The position numbers and the translations under genes are program-made. A stretch of 64,000 nt of DNA, taken from positions 19,168,865 through 19,232,864 of the forward strand of contig NC_083599.1 of NCBI RefSeq assembly GCF_020882245.1, given 5' to 3'. This document shows, piece by piece, positions 25,561-38,984 of this stretch; the first letter of the stretch is position 1, and every line of letters starts with the position of its first letter. This DNA is from Rhopalosiphum padi (lineage: Eukaryota; Arthropoda; Insecta; Hemiptera; Aphididae). The notes under the pieces were generated by a model that was given only the letters and a program-made list of their open reading frames with translations, was not told where the DNA came from and did not search any database.

Positions 25561-28500
25561 GTCATTTGGCGACATTTAAAAATGTCATATTTGTAATCAA
25601 AAATTTTCTGACAAAGAAAACTAAAGCTTCACGAATATGAACATGTGAAAACATATTTTTGTTAATAAAATTTAAAATATTTATATTACCTATAAGCTAT
25701 ATTATAGCTATTTAAAGAAATATAATTAAAGGTAAATGTATATAAATCAAATTATTACGTAAGAAATAATATATAAAAAAATAATGTGAGAAATAATTTC
25801 TAGTAAATTATATAAAATGTACTGTATAATACAAAATGTACAAATGTAAATACAAAATAATAAATATACAATCCAATTTTATTATAACTTAGTATTATAT
25901 TAATATTTACTTTACATATACCAAACTTATTAAATTGTTTATTGTTTATTACTTTCTTGATTTTTAATCAAGCAAGTATGGTAATTGAAATGAAAAAAAT
26001 TCTGAATTTTTGTTAATTAGGAAAATGATAAAAATGTAACTAAGTTGTAATGAGTAGGTAGACAATTAAGCTAACTTTAACATAAAATATTGATGAGAGA
26101 GATCCGATATCACACCCAAGTGGTATAACGATTTGAATCCACAAAAACGTCGGTGTGAACAGTCCAAACATTTTTATTTTTTAACTTTTCTCCAAAACTT
26201 TTATAGTTAAAAAGTTGATTGATAGCTCATTTAAAAGGGAGTATCAAGTAGAACAAAATGTGAGATTAAAAATTTTCAAAAAAAATTATTTAATTTTTTA
26301 TAGTTAAAAAATAATTATTTTTTGCTAGATTTTCATTTAGCGTGGTAGATTACCGAAACTGAGGAACAGATTTTGTTATTTGAGGTCCTATTAGATTCAA
26401 ATTGGCTAGGAGAAGTGCTGTAAATATTTTCATATTCAAAGCATAAGATTTATGATCGTAGAAACCAAATGTCAATCGTATAAAAACACGCCATAAACAG
26501 CTTTATGTTTATATTTATACTTGATATTCTAAATTTGACTCTTTGGTCTTCATTAACATAGTACCATAGACTATTGGGTTGTTAAGTATTGAATTCAATA
26601 TTTTTTTAAAAGCTTGTTGCATTGTAATTTTCATGTGCATTTGTCCAGTTGTCTAATTGACCAGTACTGGGCTAGTGCGCTATCTGTATACAGAGTATGG
26701 GTCTAATTTATTTATACATATAAATTATTTTGTTAAAGATTATATGTCTATATGAATTATATTACAAATTAATTTGGTTCCAAATGTATTTGATTATGGT
26801 TCATATTATAAGAGCTGTTGGATGGTAAGAAAAAAAGTACAAATTAGAATTTTTTTAATTTTTTCATACTGAAACATATAAAGTTTTCGTCAAAATTAAC
26901 ATATAAAAGCATGTTTTATAGTATTGATGAAGTATCAGCTTAAATGAAATAGGTATATGAAAGTTAATAATGGTAAATTAGAATCATTTTCTTAATCTGG
27001 TAATCAAGGTTTCAAGACATTAACTTGAGAATTAAATGTTTTATAAGGTGTACCGCCAATACATACCTATAATGAGTACCTACATGTTACAACTAAAACA
27101 TTAATTATTTATAAAAAGTAAAGTAAAATTAAAATAAAATATAGAAAAAAAACGAAACTTCCTACCAAAATTTAATTTATTGGATGATTATTAACATAAG
27201 AATATACTTCCAAGAGTCATCTATTTGATAAATTCTTATACTTTTTTTTGAGTAGGGCATATCCAGCAAGTAGGTAATTGTTCTGATATAATTTTATTCA
27301 AACTCTCTTCTTTTTGAAGACAATCTATACATTTCCAGATGATTGGTCTCGTAGAACTTATATTGCTGAAAATGAAACTTACATTGCTGGTCTATTGTAC
27401 CAGCCCTCTATTTTGTAATTGGTTCTAGGTAGATTTTCTTTAATATGATCAAAACAGTTTCAGATTTCAATTGGAAACAATTTAGGTACTCATTATATGT
27501 ATATTAAATTATAATAATTTCAATGTTAAAAATACTAATAATTAAATATTGAATTTTATATTAAATTGTTAATACATTACTTAACCTTATACAACTATAT
27601 AGCCAAATAATTATCGCCAGCATCTATAAGCGACAAATTGACGAGTGACTAAATGTAGTATGTGGCGAAATGTCGTACGCGTCCAAATGACGTACATCTG
27701 TTTTATAGTTAAAAATATGAATTTGTAATATTCGTCAAAATTATCATATAAAACCATGTTTTATATTGTTTAAGAAGTATATTATATATAATATTCATTT
27801 TTCAATAAAATATAGGTACCTACTACCTAGGTACTTTTCAAAGTTTCAAATGAAAATTTTTTTAAATTAAAACAGCTACTGCAAGCTAAAATGAACTGTA
27901 CAATTTTTATATTAGATACATATTATGTATTAATATATACTCCATTAGTTAAAGATAAAATTAAAGGTATATTTACGTTTATTAATAAAATGAAAAATAA
28001 ATAAACTTAATAAACTTACTTTCACTTGACCACTGCAGTGTTTATATAAAGATGTTTTACTGTTTGTATCTTATGTAAAATACGTGTAAATTGTCGATTC
28101 TGATAATCGCCCCATTGCTATTTTTTTTTTAAGTGCTGTGTATTGGATTAAACTAGTGCGACTGCATAGACTAGACTAGTCACAAAACTCACAATATTCA
28201 TAACAATCTAAATTCTTATAGAAAACAACCACTACTAAGACTAAGTATTAACTATAGTCTATAACATAACATAGGTATATTATGTAGTTTACTAGTCTGT
28301 TCTCTATATTTTATTATAGAGGACGTCATACCCACATGTTTGATCTCTGTAAAATCACAAATTTGCGTTTAGCGGAATTAATTTTGTTGTTGTTAACTAT
28401 TATTATTATTATATGCTATTAGTCAATTTACTTACTACCAAACGGTACAAAAGGTAATTACATTATTGAGATATATCATAGGATTTTTCAAACAAACCGG

Positions 28501-29450
28501 TGAGGCGACGAATAACAATAATATTTATTAGTAGGTATTACTTTATACTTATACATTTTTATTTTGGTAACTACCCATATTTTATCTTTTTCTGGAATTG
28601 TTAAATTATAGAAGTATAAAATAATAAATACACGTATACATTTACAACATCACCAGAATTTAATGAATTGACAATTATTATTTATTACCTAAATGTATAA
28701 AATAGTTTAATATTTAATTGAAATATTTGGAACCGTAAAAACCGAAAAAATCGACGCCGACAAATATCGGTTTCGGTTCTTAAGAAAATCCAAAAGGGTT
28801 TCGATTAAAATACCGGTATTTTTAATTTCGGTTCCAAGCCCTGATTTATAGTACCATAATATGTGCTAAAAACTTCAAAATATGTGTTTTACTAATATAA
28901 TTAATTCATTATTATTTAATTATACCTATAATATATCCAAATGAGTTTTTAATGAAACAAATTACATCTTAAATAGAAATATTATTTTTTTTAAAAAAGG
29001 TATTAAAAATATAAAAAAAAAAACCGGTGGCGGTGTCGCGAGATCATACTTTTTTCCTCACTCGCAAATGCTTTCTTATACGGGGTGCCCAACGTGCCTA
29101 AAGAAGTTTTCACTTAAAAAAAATTATATTGATTATAATTTGTGATAACATCATTTTTAAATATTCAAATTTAAAAGATCTTCGATTTGGTCGTAAAATT
29201 GCCTTATAACGTCTTATATCGACTAAATGATCTTTCGATTTGCACTGATGTTATTGGACAGAATTGAATGTTGACTATGTCTGATGGAGTAAGTTAATCG
29301 ACCGTAGATTAAGTTCAATAATTGGTATTATTTTGTAATTTTGGAATTATGGGAAATTATTTGTATTGAAAAATACAATCGTTTATAATTAATAATTATT
29401 AATAAATCGTAAATGAACAAATTGTCGAAATATGTAAGAAAAATGGAATT
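25561..29450. other. AT-rich DNA without supportable genes
   Basis: I see only weak internal similarity: a segment around 26885-26920 (CGTCAAAATTAACATATAAA) resembles 27737-27770 (CGTCAAAATTATCATATAAA). There are no repeats with clear ends and no coding regions. Confidence 0.4.
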
Positions 29451-29458
29451 ATTGTTCT

Positions 29459-29879
29459 GTGGTAAAATTGGCAAATCAGAGTAACCAAACAAAAATAATT
29501 TTACATTTTTGTTATTTTATGAATATACTGATATTCCAACAAATTGAAGTACTTTTGAGTTCTCAGCCACAGTTCCTTCTGGTTATTCTGTGTATTAATC
29601 AACAATCATTATCGGGACGGGACCTATTTAATGACGAGATATACCAAGAAAACACGGCCGATTGACCATAGTGTTTTTTCATGATTAAATAGATCTATTT
29701 AGTCAAGGTTTATTTCAACAATATATTTTAACATTATATGTGTGTTATCGCACCGTCGCGGAGCTGTTGAAATAAATCGCTAGCCGGCCGCGCGATACTT
29801 GCGACGTAGGCTTATTAACAGTGTGTGGAGAGTAATGATGTCTTATCAACTATAGTAAATAAAGTACGCAACAAATTGT
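29459..29879 (+). repeat. Dispersed repeat left of the array
   Basis: Sequence around 29600-29650 (CAACAATCATTATCGGGACG, then GACCTATTTAATGACGAG) resembles 56089-56135, so this is a dispersed repeat. A CG-rich stretch with an AATAAAT motif follows at about 29740-29820. The open frames here lack recognisable features. Confidence 0.35.
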
Positions 29880-30115
29880 TCTGGTCAGATAAAAAAAAAA
29901 ATAGGTTTTGTTATTGTCACACAATTAAAACAAATCTTACAACAATATTATGGTGGATGATCATCCCTAACAATACATTTATATATATATTATATGGCAC
30001 AAAACGCCGAACAAATAAAAAATATAAATAACAAAAAAAAAAAAAATGATGAAAGCTTATCTGATAACCGCGGTGGTGATAAATTACGCCTGGTCGATAA
30101 CACAATTGCCAATCG
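29880..30115. repeat. LTR-like direct repeat, left of the satellite
   Basis: From TTGTTATTGTCA to about TAACCGCGGTGGTGATAA the sequence closely matches 52490-52740, in the same orientation on the far side of the array. The shared part includes a GGTGGATGATCATCCCTAAC segment, a TATATGGCAC run and GCCGAACAAATAAAAAATAT. Similarity then fades through about 30210. Because the right copy adjoins a BEL/Pao integrase, this may be an LTR or terminal piece of such an element, with the + strand TGTTATTGTCA being the complement of an LTR end TGACAATAACA. The frames spanning it on both strands are probably not genes. Confidence 0.5.
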
Positions 30116-30552
30116 AGGGGGCACACACAAGTTTGTTGTGAAACGAAAGAGAGCGCCTGTGTGGGCCGCCAACGTGTGTGTTTTGCAGGGATTCGATAGC
30201 GGCGACGACAGACGCCAGTTGCCACGTTTGGACGACGTCCCTTCAGATCGCCACCCCGGTCAGAGTGTTACGCTAGAGTTCCCGCCGACTGTCGTCTGAT
30301 CAGTGATCACGGATCATTTTCAAGTCGTTGGCTACCCGATACGCTGTGGTTTCGTTTTCGTTTGTTTTTTTTCGACCAACGGCTTACCGAATTAACGTTA
30401 ACATTTAAAAAAAATTGTATTTCTTGTTTGGATCTATATGACAACTCGATTATTTAACCTTTGCACAGCTGCCAAGACAATATCGTTACAATTCTAATTA
30501 TACCTGTATATATGTAATTTTTTTAAAATTTTTAATTTTAAACGGTTTTTAA
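30116..30552. other. CG-rich to AT-rich junction DNA before the array
   Basis: A CG-rich stretch continues to about 30370 and then turns AT-rich. It contains no gene that I can support. The satellite begins at about 30553 with AACAACGATCCGTGGACAAC. Confidence 0.35.
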
Positions 30553-31492
30553 ACAACGATCCGTGGACAACGTTGGGTGATTGCTAAAAATCTAAATAGA
30601 ACTTTCCAACAAATACCTGTGATAAATACTAAAAAGGCCCAAACCATTGGTAATACTGCAGTAAAATAAGCAGATCACTCAAGGCATGCTGACACATGAA
30701 TTCACATTTCTAGAACAAGGGAGAGTATCAATCGGTAATGCTACTTTTTAATGTTGCAAGAATTCAAAGTTTAAAGATCCTGCTTTAGATCCGTCAACTG
30801 TACAATGTTCCGTGGACAACACCAAGAAAACACCAGTGACAGAAACTAAAAATCTAAATGGAACTTTCCAACATATATCAGTGATAAAAACTAAAAAGGC
30901 ACAAAACAATTGGTAATACTGCAGTAGAAGCAGATCACTCAAGGCATTCTGACACATGAATTCTCATTTCTAAGACTTGGGAAAGTATCAATCGGTAATG
31001 CTACTCTTAAATGTTGCAAGAATTTAAAGTTTAAAGATCCTTCTTTAGATCCGTCAACTGTACAACGATCCGTGGACAACACCAAAAAAACACCAGTGAC
31101 AGAAACTAAAAATCCAAATGGAACTTTCCAACATATATCAGTGATAAAAACTAAAAAGGCACAAAACAATTGGTAATACTGCAGTAGAAGCAGATCACTC
31201 AAGGCATGCTGACACATGAATTCTCATTTCTAAGACTTGGGAAAGTATCAATCGGTAATGCTATTCTTCAATGTTGCAAGAATTTAAAGTTTAAAGATCC
31301 TTCTTTAGATCCGTCAACTGTACAACGATCCGTGGACAACACCAAAAAAACACCAGTGACAGAAACTAAAAATCCAAATGGAACTTTCCAACATATATTA
31401 GTAATAAAAACTAAAAAGGCACAAAACAATTGGTAATACTGCAGTAGAAGCAGATCACTCAAGGCATGCTGACACATGAATTCACATTTCTA

Positions 31493-31805
31493 TACTCCGT
31501 TTCAAGAGAGAAGGTACACGTTTTTTCGTCCGTCGATGCGCATCTCCCACCAATGTCACCCGTTCGTTCACGATCGTAAAATGTTCCGGCTGCGGTCGGC
31601 AACGACTCGTTCGCATACGTAGCGCTGCTAACGTACATACCAAAATTTAAACGGCAACTAAACGTTACACCGAATGTTATCGGGTGTGTATAATCGATTT
31701 GGCTAGCCGTCGGGCAGTAAAAAGTGGGGGAAATTTGGCCTCCGCGCTGTTTGACGGCGGCAGTCGGATGCGCGACTCGTGTACCTTCTCTCGTGAAACG
31801 GAGTA
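31493..31805. mobile_element. Array MITE copy 1 (313 bp)
   Basis: The element starts TACTCCGTTTCAAGAGAGAA and ends with the complement of TACTCCGTTTCACGAGAGAA; the inverted repeats are about 28 bp with one mismatch. TA dinucleotides flank it (31491-31492 and 31806-31807). The interior is CG-rich, unlike the satellite, and has no ORF. TA duplication with such ends suggests a Tc1/mariner-like or similar TA-targeting family, which is inference. Confidence 0.85.
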
Positions 31806-32585
31806 TAGGACTTGGGAAAGTATCATTCGGTAATGCTACTCTTCAATGTTGCAAGAATTTAAAGTTTAAAGATCCTTCTTTAGATCCGTCAACTGTACAA
31901 CGATCCGTGGACAACACCAAAAAAACACCAGTGACAGAAACTAAAAATCCAAATGGAACTTTCCAACATATATCAGTAATAAAAACTAAAAAGGCACAAA
32001 ACAATTGGTAATACTGCAGTAAAAGCAGATCACTCAAGGCATGCTGACACATGAAATCTCATTTCTAAGACTTGGGAAAGTATCAATCGGTAATGCTACT
32101 TTTTATTGTTGCAAGAATTCAAAGTTTAAAGATCCTGCTTGGATCCGTCAACTGTACAATGTTCCGTGGACAACACCAAGAAAACACCAGTGACAGAAAC
32201 TAAAAATCCAAATGGAACTTTCCAACATATATCAGTAATAAAAACTAAAAAAACACAAAATAATTGGTAATACTGCAGTAGAAGCAGATCACTCAAGGCA
32301 TGCTGACACATGAATTCTCATTTCTAAGACTTGGGAAAGTATCAATCGTAATGCTACTCTTCAATGTTGCAAGAATTTAAAATTTAAAGATCCTTCTTTA
32401 GATCCGTCAAATGTACAACGATCCGTGGACAACACCAAAAAAACACCAATGACAGAAACTAAAAATCCAAATGGAACTTTCCAACATATATCAGTAATAA
32501 AAACTAAAAAGGCACAAAATAATTGGTAATACTGCAGTAGAAGCAGATCACTCAAGGCATGCTGACACATGAATTCACATTTCTA

Positions 32586-32898
32586 TACTCCGTTTCAAGA
32601 GAGAAGGTACACGTTTTTTCGTCCGTCGATGCGCATCTCCCACCAATGTCACCCGTTCGTTCACGATCGTAAAATGTTTTGGCTGCGGTCGGCAACGACT
32701 CGTTCGCATACGTAGCGCTGCTAACGTACATACCAAAATTTAAACGGCAACTAAACGTTACACCGAATGTTATCGGGTGTGTATAAACGATTTGGCTAGC
32801 CGTCGGGCAGTAAAAAGTGGGGGAAATTTGGCCTCCGCGCTGTTTGACGGCGGCAGTCGGATGCGCGACTCGTGTACCTTCTCTCGTGAAACGGAGTA
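32586..32898. mobile_element. Array MITE copy 2 (313 bp)
   Basis: Same element at the same monomer position, flanked by TA. It carries a TGTTTTGG variant where most copies read TGTTCCGG. Its flanking monomers match those of copy 5, so copies 2 and 5 are related by duplication. Confidence 0.85.
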
Positions 32899-35800
32899 TA
32901 GGACTTGGGAAAGTATCAATCGGTAATGCTACTCTTCAATGTTGCAAGAAATTAAAGTTTAAAGATCCTTGTTTAGATACGTCAACTGTACAACGATCCG
33001 TGGACAACACCAAAAAAACACCAGTGACAGAAACTCAAAATCCAAATGGAACTTTCCAACATATATCAGTAATAAAAACTAAAAAGACACAAAACAATTG
33101 GTAATACTGCAGTAGAAGCAGATCACTCAAGGCATGCTGACACATGAATTCTCATTTCTAAGACTTGGGAAAGTATCAATCGGTAATGCTACTCTTCAAT
33201 GTTGCAAGAATTTAAAGTTTAAAGATCCTTCTTTAGATCCGTCAACTGTACAACGATCCGTGGACAACACCAAAAAAACACCAGTGACAGAAACTAAAAA
33301 TCCAAATGGAACTTTCCAACATATATCAGTAATAAAAACTAAAAAGGCACAAAACAATTGGTAATACTGCAGTAAAAGCAGATCACTCAAGGCATGCTGA
33401 CACATGAATTCTCATTTCTAAGACTTGGGAAAGTATCAATCGGTAATGCTACTCTTCAATGTTGCAAGAAATTAAAGTTTAAAGATCCTTGTTTAGATCC
33501 GTCAACTGTACAACGATCCGTGGACAACACCAAAAAAACACCAGTGACAGAAACGAAAAATCCAAATGGAATTTTCCAACATATATCAGTAATAAAAACT
33601 AAAAAGACACAAAACAATTGGTAATACTGCAGTAGAAGCAGATCACTCAAGGCATGCTGACACATGAATTCTCATTTCTAAGACTTGGAAAAGTATCAAT
33701 CGGTAATGCTACTTTTTATTGTTGCAAGAATTCAAAGTTTAAAGATCCTGCTTTAGATCCGTCAACTGTACAATGTTCCGTGGACAACACCAAGAAAAAA
33801 CCAGTGACAGAAACTAAAAATCCAAATGGAACTTTCCAACATATATCAGTAATAAAAACTAAAAACACACAAAACAATTGGTAATACTGCAGTAGAAGCA
33901 GATCACTCAAGGCATGCTGACACATGAATTCTCATTTCTAAGACTTGGGAAAGTATCAATCGGTAATGCTACTCTTCAATGTTGCAAGAAATTAAAGTTT
34001 AAAGATCCTTGTTTAGATCCGTCAACTGTACAACGATCCGTGGACAACACCAAAAAAACACCAGTGACAGAAACTCAAAATCCAAATGGAACTTTCCAAC
34101 ATATATCAGTAATAAAAACTAAAAAGGCACAAAACAATAGGTAATACTGCAGTAAAAGCAGATCACTCAAGGCATGCTGACACATGAAATCTCATTTCTA
34201 AGACTTGGGAAAGTATCAATCGGTAATGCTACTCTTCATTGTGCAAGAATTTAAAAATTAAAGATCCTTCTTTAGATCCGTCAACTGTACAACGATCCGT
34301 GGACAACACCAAAAAAACACCAGTGACAGAAACTAAAAATCCAAATGGAATTTTCCAACATATATCAGTAATAAAAACTAAAAAGACACAAAACAATTGG
34401 TAATACTGCAGTAGAAGCAGATCACTCAAGGCATGCTGACACATGAATTCTCATTTCTAAGACTTGGAAAAGTATCAATCGGTAATGCTACTTTTTATTG
34501 TTGCAAGAATTCAAAGTTTAAAGATCCTGCTTTAGATCCGTCAACTGTACAATGTTCCGTGGACAACACCAAGAAAAAACCAGTGACAGAAACTAAAAAT
34601 CCAAATGGAACTTTCCAACATATATCAGTAATAAAAACTAAAAACACACAAAACAATTGGTAATACTGCAGTAGAAGCAGATCACTCAAGGCATGCTGAC
34701 ACATGAATTCTCATTTCTAAGACTTGGGAAAGTATCAATCGGTAATGCTACTCTTCAATGTTGCAAGAAATTAAAGTTTAAAGATCCTTGTTTAGATCCG
34801 TCAACTGTACAACGATCCGTGGACAACACCAAAAAAACACCAGTGACAGAAACTCAAAATCCAAATGGAACTTTCCAACATATATCAGTAATAAAAACTA
34901 AAAAGGCACAAAACAATTGGTAATACTGCAGTAAAAGCAGATCACTCAAGGCATGCTGACACATGAAATCTCATTTCTAAGACTTGGGAAAGTATCAATC
35001 GGTAATGCTACTTTTTATTGTTGCAAGAATTCAAAGTTTAAAGATCCTGCTTTAGATCCGTCAACTGTACAATGTTCCGTGGACAACACCAAGAAAACAC
35101 CAGTGACAGAAACTAAAAATCCAAATGGAACTTTCCAACATATATCAGTAATAAAAACTAAAAAGACACAAAACAATTGGTAATACTGCAGTAGAAGCAG
35201 ATCACTCAAGGCATGCTGACACATGAAATCTCATTTCTAAGACTTGGGAAAGTATAAATCGGTAATGCTACTTTTTATTGTTGCAAGAATTCAAAGTTTA
35301 AAGATCCTGCTTTAGATCCGTCAACTGTACAATGTTCCGTGGACAACACCAAGAAAACACCAGTGACAGAAACTAAAAATCTAAATGGAACTTTCCAACA
35401 TATATCAGTAATAAAAACTAAAAAGACACAAAACAATTGGTAATACTGCAGTAGAAGCAGATCACTCAAGGCATGCTGACACATGAATTCTCATTTCTAA
35501 GACTTGGGAAAGTATCAATCGGTAATGCTACTCTTCAATGTTGCAAGAAATTAAAGTTTAAAGATCTTTGTTTAGATCCGTCAACTGTACAACGATCCGT
35601 GGACAACACCAAAAAAACACCAGTGACAGAAACTCAAAATCCAAATGGAACTTTCCAACATATATCAGTAATAAAAACTAAAAAGGCACAAAACAATTGG
35701 TAATACTGCAGTAAAAGCAGATCACTCAAGGCATGCTGACACATGAAATCTCATTTCTAAGACTTGGGAAAGTATCAATCGGTAATGCTACTCTTCATTG

Positions 35801-37318
35801 TGCAAGAATTTAAAGTTTAAAGATCCTTCTTTAGATCCGTCAACTGTACAACGATCCGTGGACAACACCAAAAAAACACCAGTGACAGAAACTAAAAATC
35901 CAAATGGAACTTTCCAACATATATCAGTAATAAAAACTAAAAAGGCACAAAACAATTGGTAATACTGCAGTAAAAGCAGATCACTCAAGGCATGCTGACA
36001 CATGAAATCTCATTTCTAAGACTTGGGAAAGTATCAATCGGTAATGCTACTTTTTATTGTTGCAAGAATTCAAAGTTTAAAGATCCTGCTTTAGATCCGT
36101 CAACTGTACAATGTTCCGTGGACAACACCAAGAAATCACCAGTGACAGAAACTAAAAATCCAAATGGAACTTTCCAACATATATCAGTAATAAAAACTAA
36201 AAAGGCACAAAACAATTGGTAATACTGCAGTAAAAGCAGATCACTCAAGGCATGCTGACACATGAAATCTCATTTCTAAGACTTGGGAAAGTATCAATCG
36301 GTAATGCTACTCTTCAATGTTGCAAGAGTTTAAAGTTTAAAGATCCTTGTTTAGATCCGTCAACTGTACAACGATCCGTGGACAACACCAAAAAAACACC
36401 AGTGAAAGAAACTAAAAATCCAAATGGAATTTTCCAACATATATCAGTAATAAAAACTAAAAAGACACAAAACAATTGGTAATACTGCAGTAGAAGCAGA
36501 TCACTCAAGGCATGCTGACACATGAATTCTCATTTCTAAGACTTGGAAAAGTATCAATCGGTAATGCTACTTTTTATTGTTGCAAGAATTCAAAGTTTAA
36601 AGATCCTGCTTTAGATCCGTCAACTGTACAATGTTCCGTGGACAACACCAAGAAAAAACCAGTGACAGAAACTAAAAATCCAAATGGAACTTTCCAACAT
36701 ATATCAGTAATAAAAACTAAAAAGACACAAAACAATTGGTAATACTGCAGTAGAAGCAGATCACTCAAGGCATGCTGACACATGAATTCTCATTTCTAAG
36801 ACTTGGGAAAGTATCAATCGGTAATGCTACTTTTTATTGTTGCAAGAATTCAAAGTTTAAAGATCCTGCTTTAGATCCGTCAACTGTACAATGTTCCGTG
36901 GACAACACCAAGAAAACACCAGTGACAGAAACTAAAAATCCAAATGGAACTTTCCAACATATATCAGTGATAAAAACTAAAAAGACACAAAACAATTGGT
37001 AATACTGCAGTAGAAGCAGATCACTCAAGGCATGCTGACACATGAATTCTCATTTCTAAGACTTGGGAAAGTATCAATCGGTAATGCTACTCTTCAATGT
37101 TGCAAGAATTTAAAGTTAAAAGATCCTTCTTTAGATCCGTCAACTGTACAACGATCCGTGGACAACACCAAGAAAACACCAGTGACAGAAACTAAAAATC
37201 CAAATGGAACTTTCCAACCTATATCTGTGATAAAAACTAAAAAGGCACAAAACAATTGGTAATTCTGCAGTAGAAGCAGATCACTCAAGGCATGCTGACA
37301 CATGAATTCACATTTCTA

Positions 37319-37630
37319 TAATCCGTTTCAAGAGAGAAGGTACACGTTTTTTCGTCCGTCGATGCGCATCTCCCACCAATGTCACCCGTTCGTTCACGAT
37401 CGTAAAATGTTCCGGCTGCGGTCGGCAACGACTCGTTCGCATACGTAGCGCTGCTAACGTACATACCAAAATTTAAACGGCAACTAAACGTTACACCGAA
37501 TGTTATCGGGTGTGTATAATCGATTTGGCTAGCCGTCGGGCAGTGAAAGTGGGGGAAATTTGGCCTCCGCGCTGTTTGACGGCGGCAGTCGGATGCGCGA
37601 CTCGTGTACCTTCTCTCGTGAAACGGAGTA
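37319..37630. mobile_element. Array MITE copy 3 (312 bp)
   Basis: The left end reads TAATCCG instead of TACTCCG, and GTGAAAGTGGGGG replaces GTAAAAAGTGGGGG inside, giving a 312-bp length. Both differences are shared with copy 4, which lies exactly 1,354 bp downstream. Confidence 0.85.
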
Positions 37631-38672
37631 TAGGACTTGGGAAAGTATCATTCGGTAATGCTACTCTTCAATGTTGCAAGAATTTAAAGTTTAAAGATCC
37701 TTCTTTAGATCCGTCAACTGTACAACGATCCGTGGACAACACCAAAAAAACACCAGTGACAGAAACTAAAAATCCAAATGGAACTTTCCAACATATATCA
37801 GTAATAAAAAATAAAAAGGCACAAAACAATTGGTAATACTGCAGTAGAAGCAGATCACTCAAGGCATGCTGACACATGAATTCTCATTTCTAAGACTTGG
37901 GAAAGTATCAATCGGTAATGCTACTCTTCAATGTTGCAAGAAATTAAAGTTTAAAGATCCTTGTTTAGATCCGTCAACTGTACAACGATCCGTGGACAAC
38001 ACCAAAAAAACACCAGTGACAGAAACTAAAAATCCAAATGGAACTTTCCAACATATATCAGTAATAAAAACTAAAAAGGCACAAAACAATTGGTAATACT
38101 GCAGTAAAAGCAGATCACTCAAGGCATGCTGACACATGAAATCTCATTTCTAAGACTTGGGAAAGTATCAATCGGTAATGCTACTCTTCAATGTTGCAAG
38201 AGTTTAAAGTTTAAAGATCCTTGTTTAGATCCGTCAACTGTACAACGATCCGTGGACAACACCAAAAAAACACCAGTGACAGAAACTAAAAATCCAAATG
38301 GAATTTTCCAACATATATCAGTAATAAAAACTAAAAAGACACAAAACAATTGGTAATACTGCAGTAGAAGCAGATCACTCAAGGCATGCTGACACATGAA
38401 TTCTCATTTCTAAGACTTGGAAAAGTATCAATCGGTAATGCTACTTTTTATTGTTGCAAGAATTCAAAGTTTAAAGATCCTGCTTTAGATCCGTCAACTG
38501 TACAACGATCCGTGGACAACACCAAGAAAACACCAGTGACAGAAACTAAAAATCCAAATGGAACTTTCCAACCTATATCTGTGATAAAAACTAAAAAGGC
38601 ACAAAACAATTGGTAATTCTGCAGTAGAAGCAGATCACTCAAGGCATGCTGACACATGAATTCACATTTCTA

Positions 38673-38984
38673 TAATCCGTTTCAAGAGAGAAGGTACACG
38701 TTTTTTCGTCCGTCGATGCGCATCTCCCACCAATGTCACCCGTTCGTTCACGATCGTAAAATGTTCCGGCTGCAGTCGGCAACGACTCGTTCGCATACGT
38801 AGCGCTGCTAACGTACATACCAAAATTTAAACGGCAACTAAACGTTACACCGAATGTTATCGGGTGTGTATAATCGATTTGGCTAGCCGTCGGGCAGTGA
38901 AAGTGGGGGAAATTTGGCCTCCGCGCTGTTTGACGGCGGCAGTCGGATGCGCGACTCGTGTACCTTCTCTCGTGAAACGGAGTA
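38673..38984. mobile_element. Array MITE copy 4 (312 bp)
   Basis: This shares the TAATCCG end and the internal deletion with copy 3. It has one private change, GGCTGCAGTCGG for GGCTGCGGTCGG. The following monomers also share a private AAAAATAAAAAGG change with those after copy 3. Confidence 0.85.

Noticed and set aside
29994..30299. 101-codon plus-strand ORF as a gene
   Set aside because: Its first half lies in the LTR-like direct repeat, it is low in complexity (KNINNKKKKN), and the matching right copy does not keep the frame.
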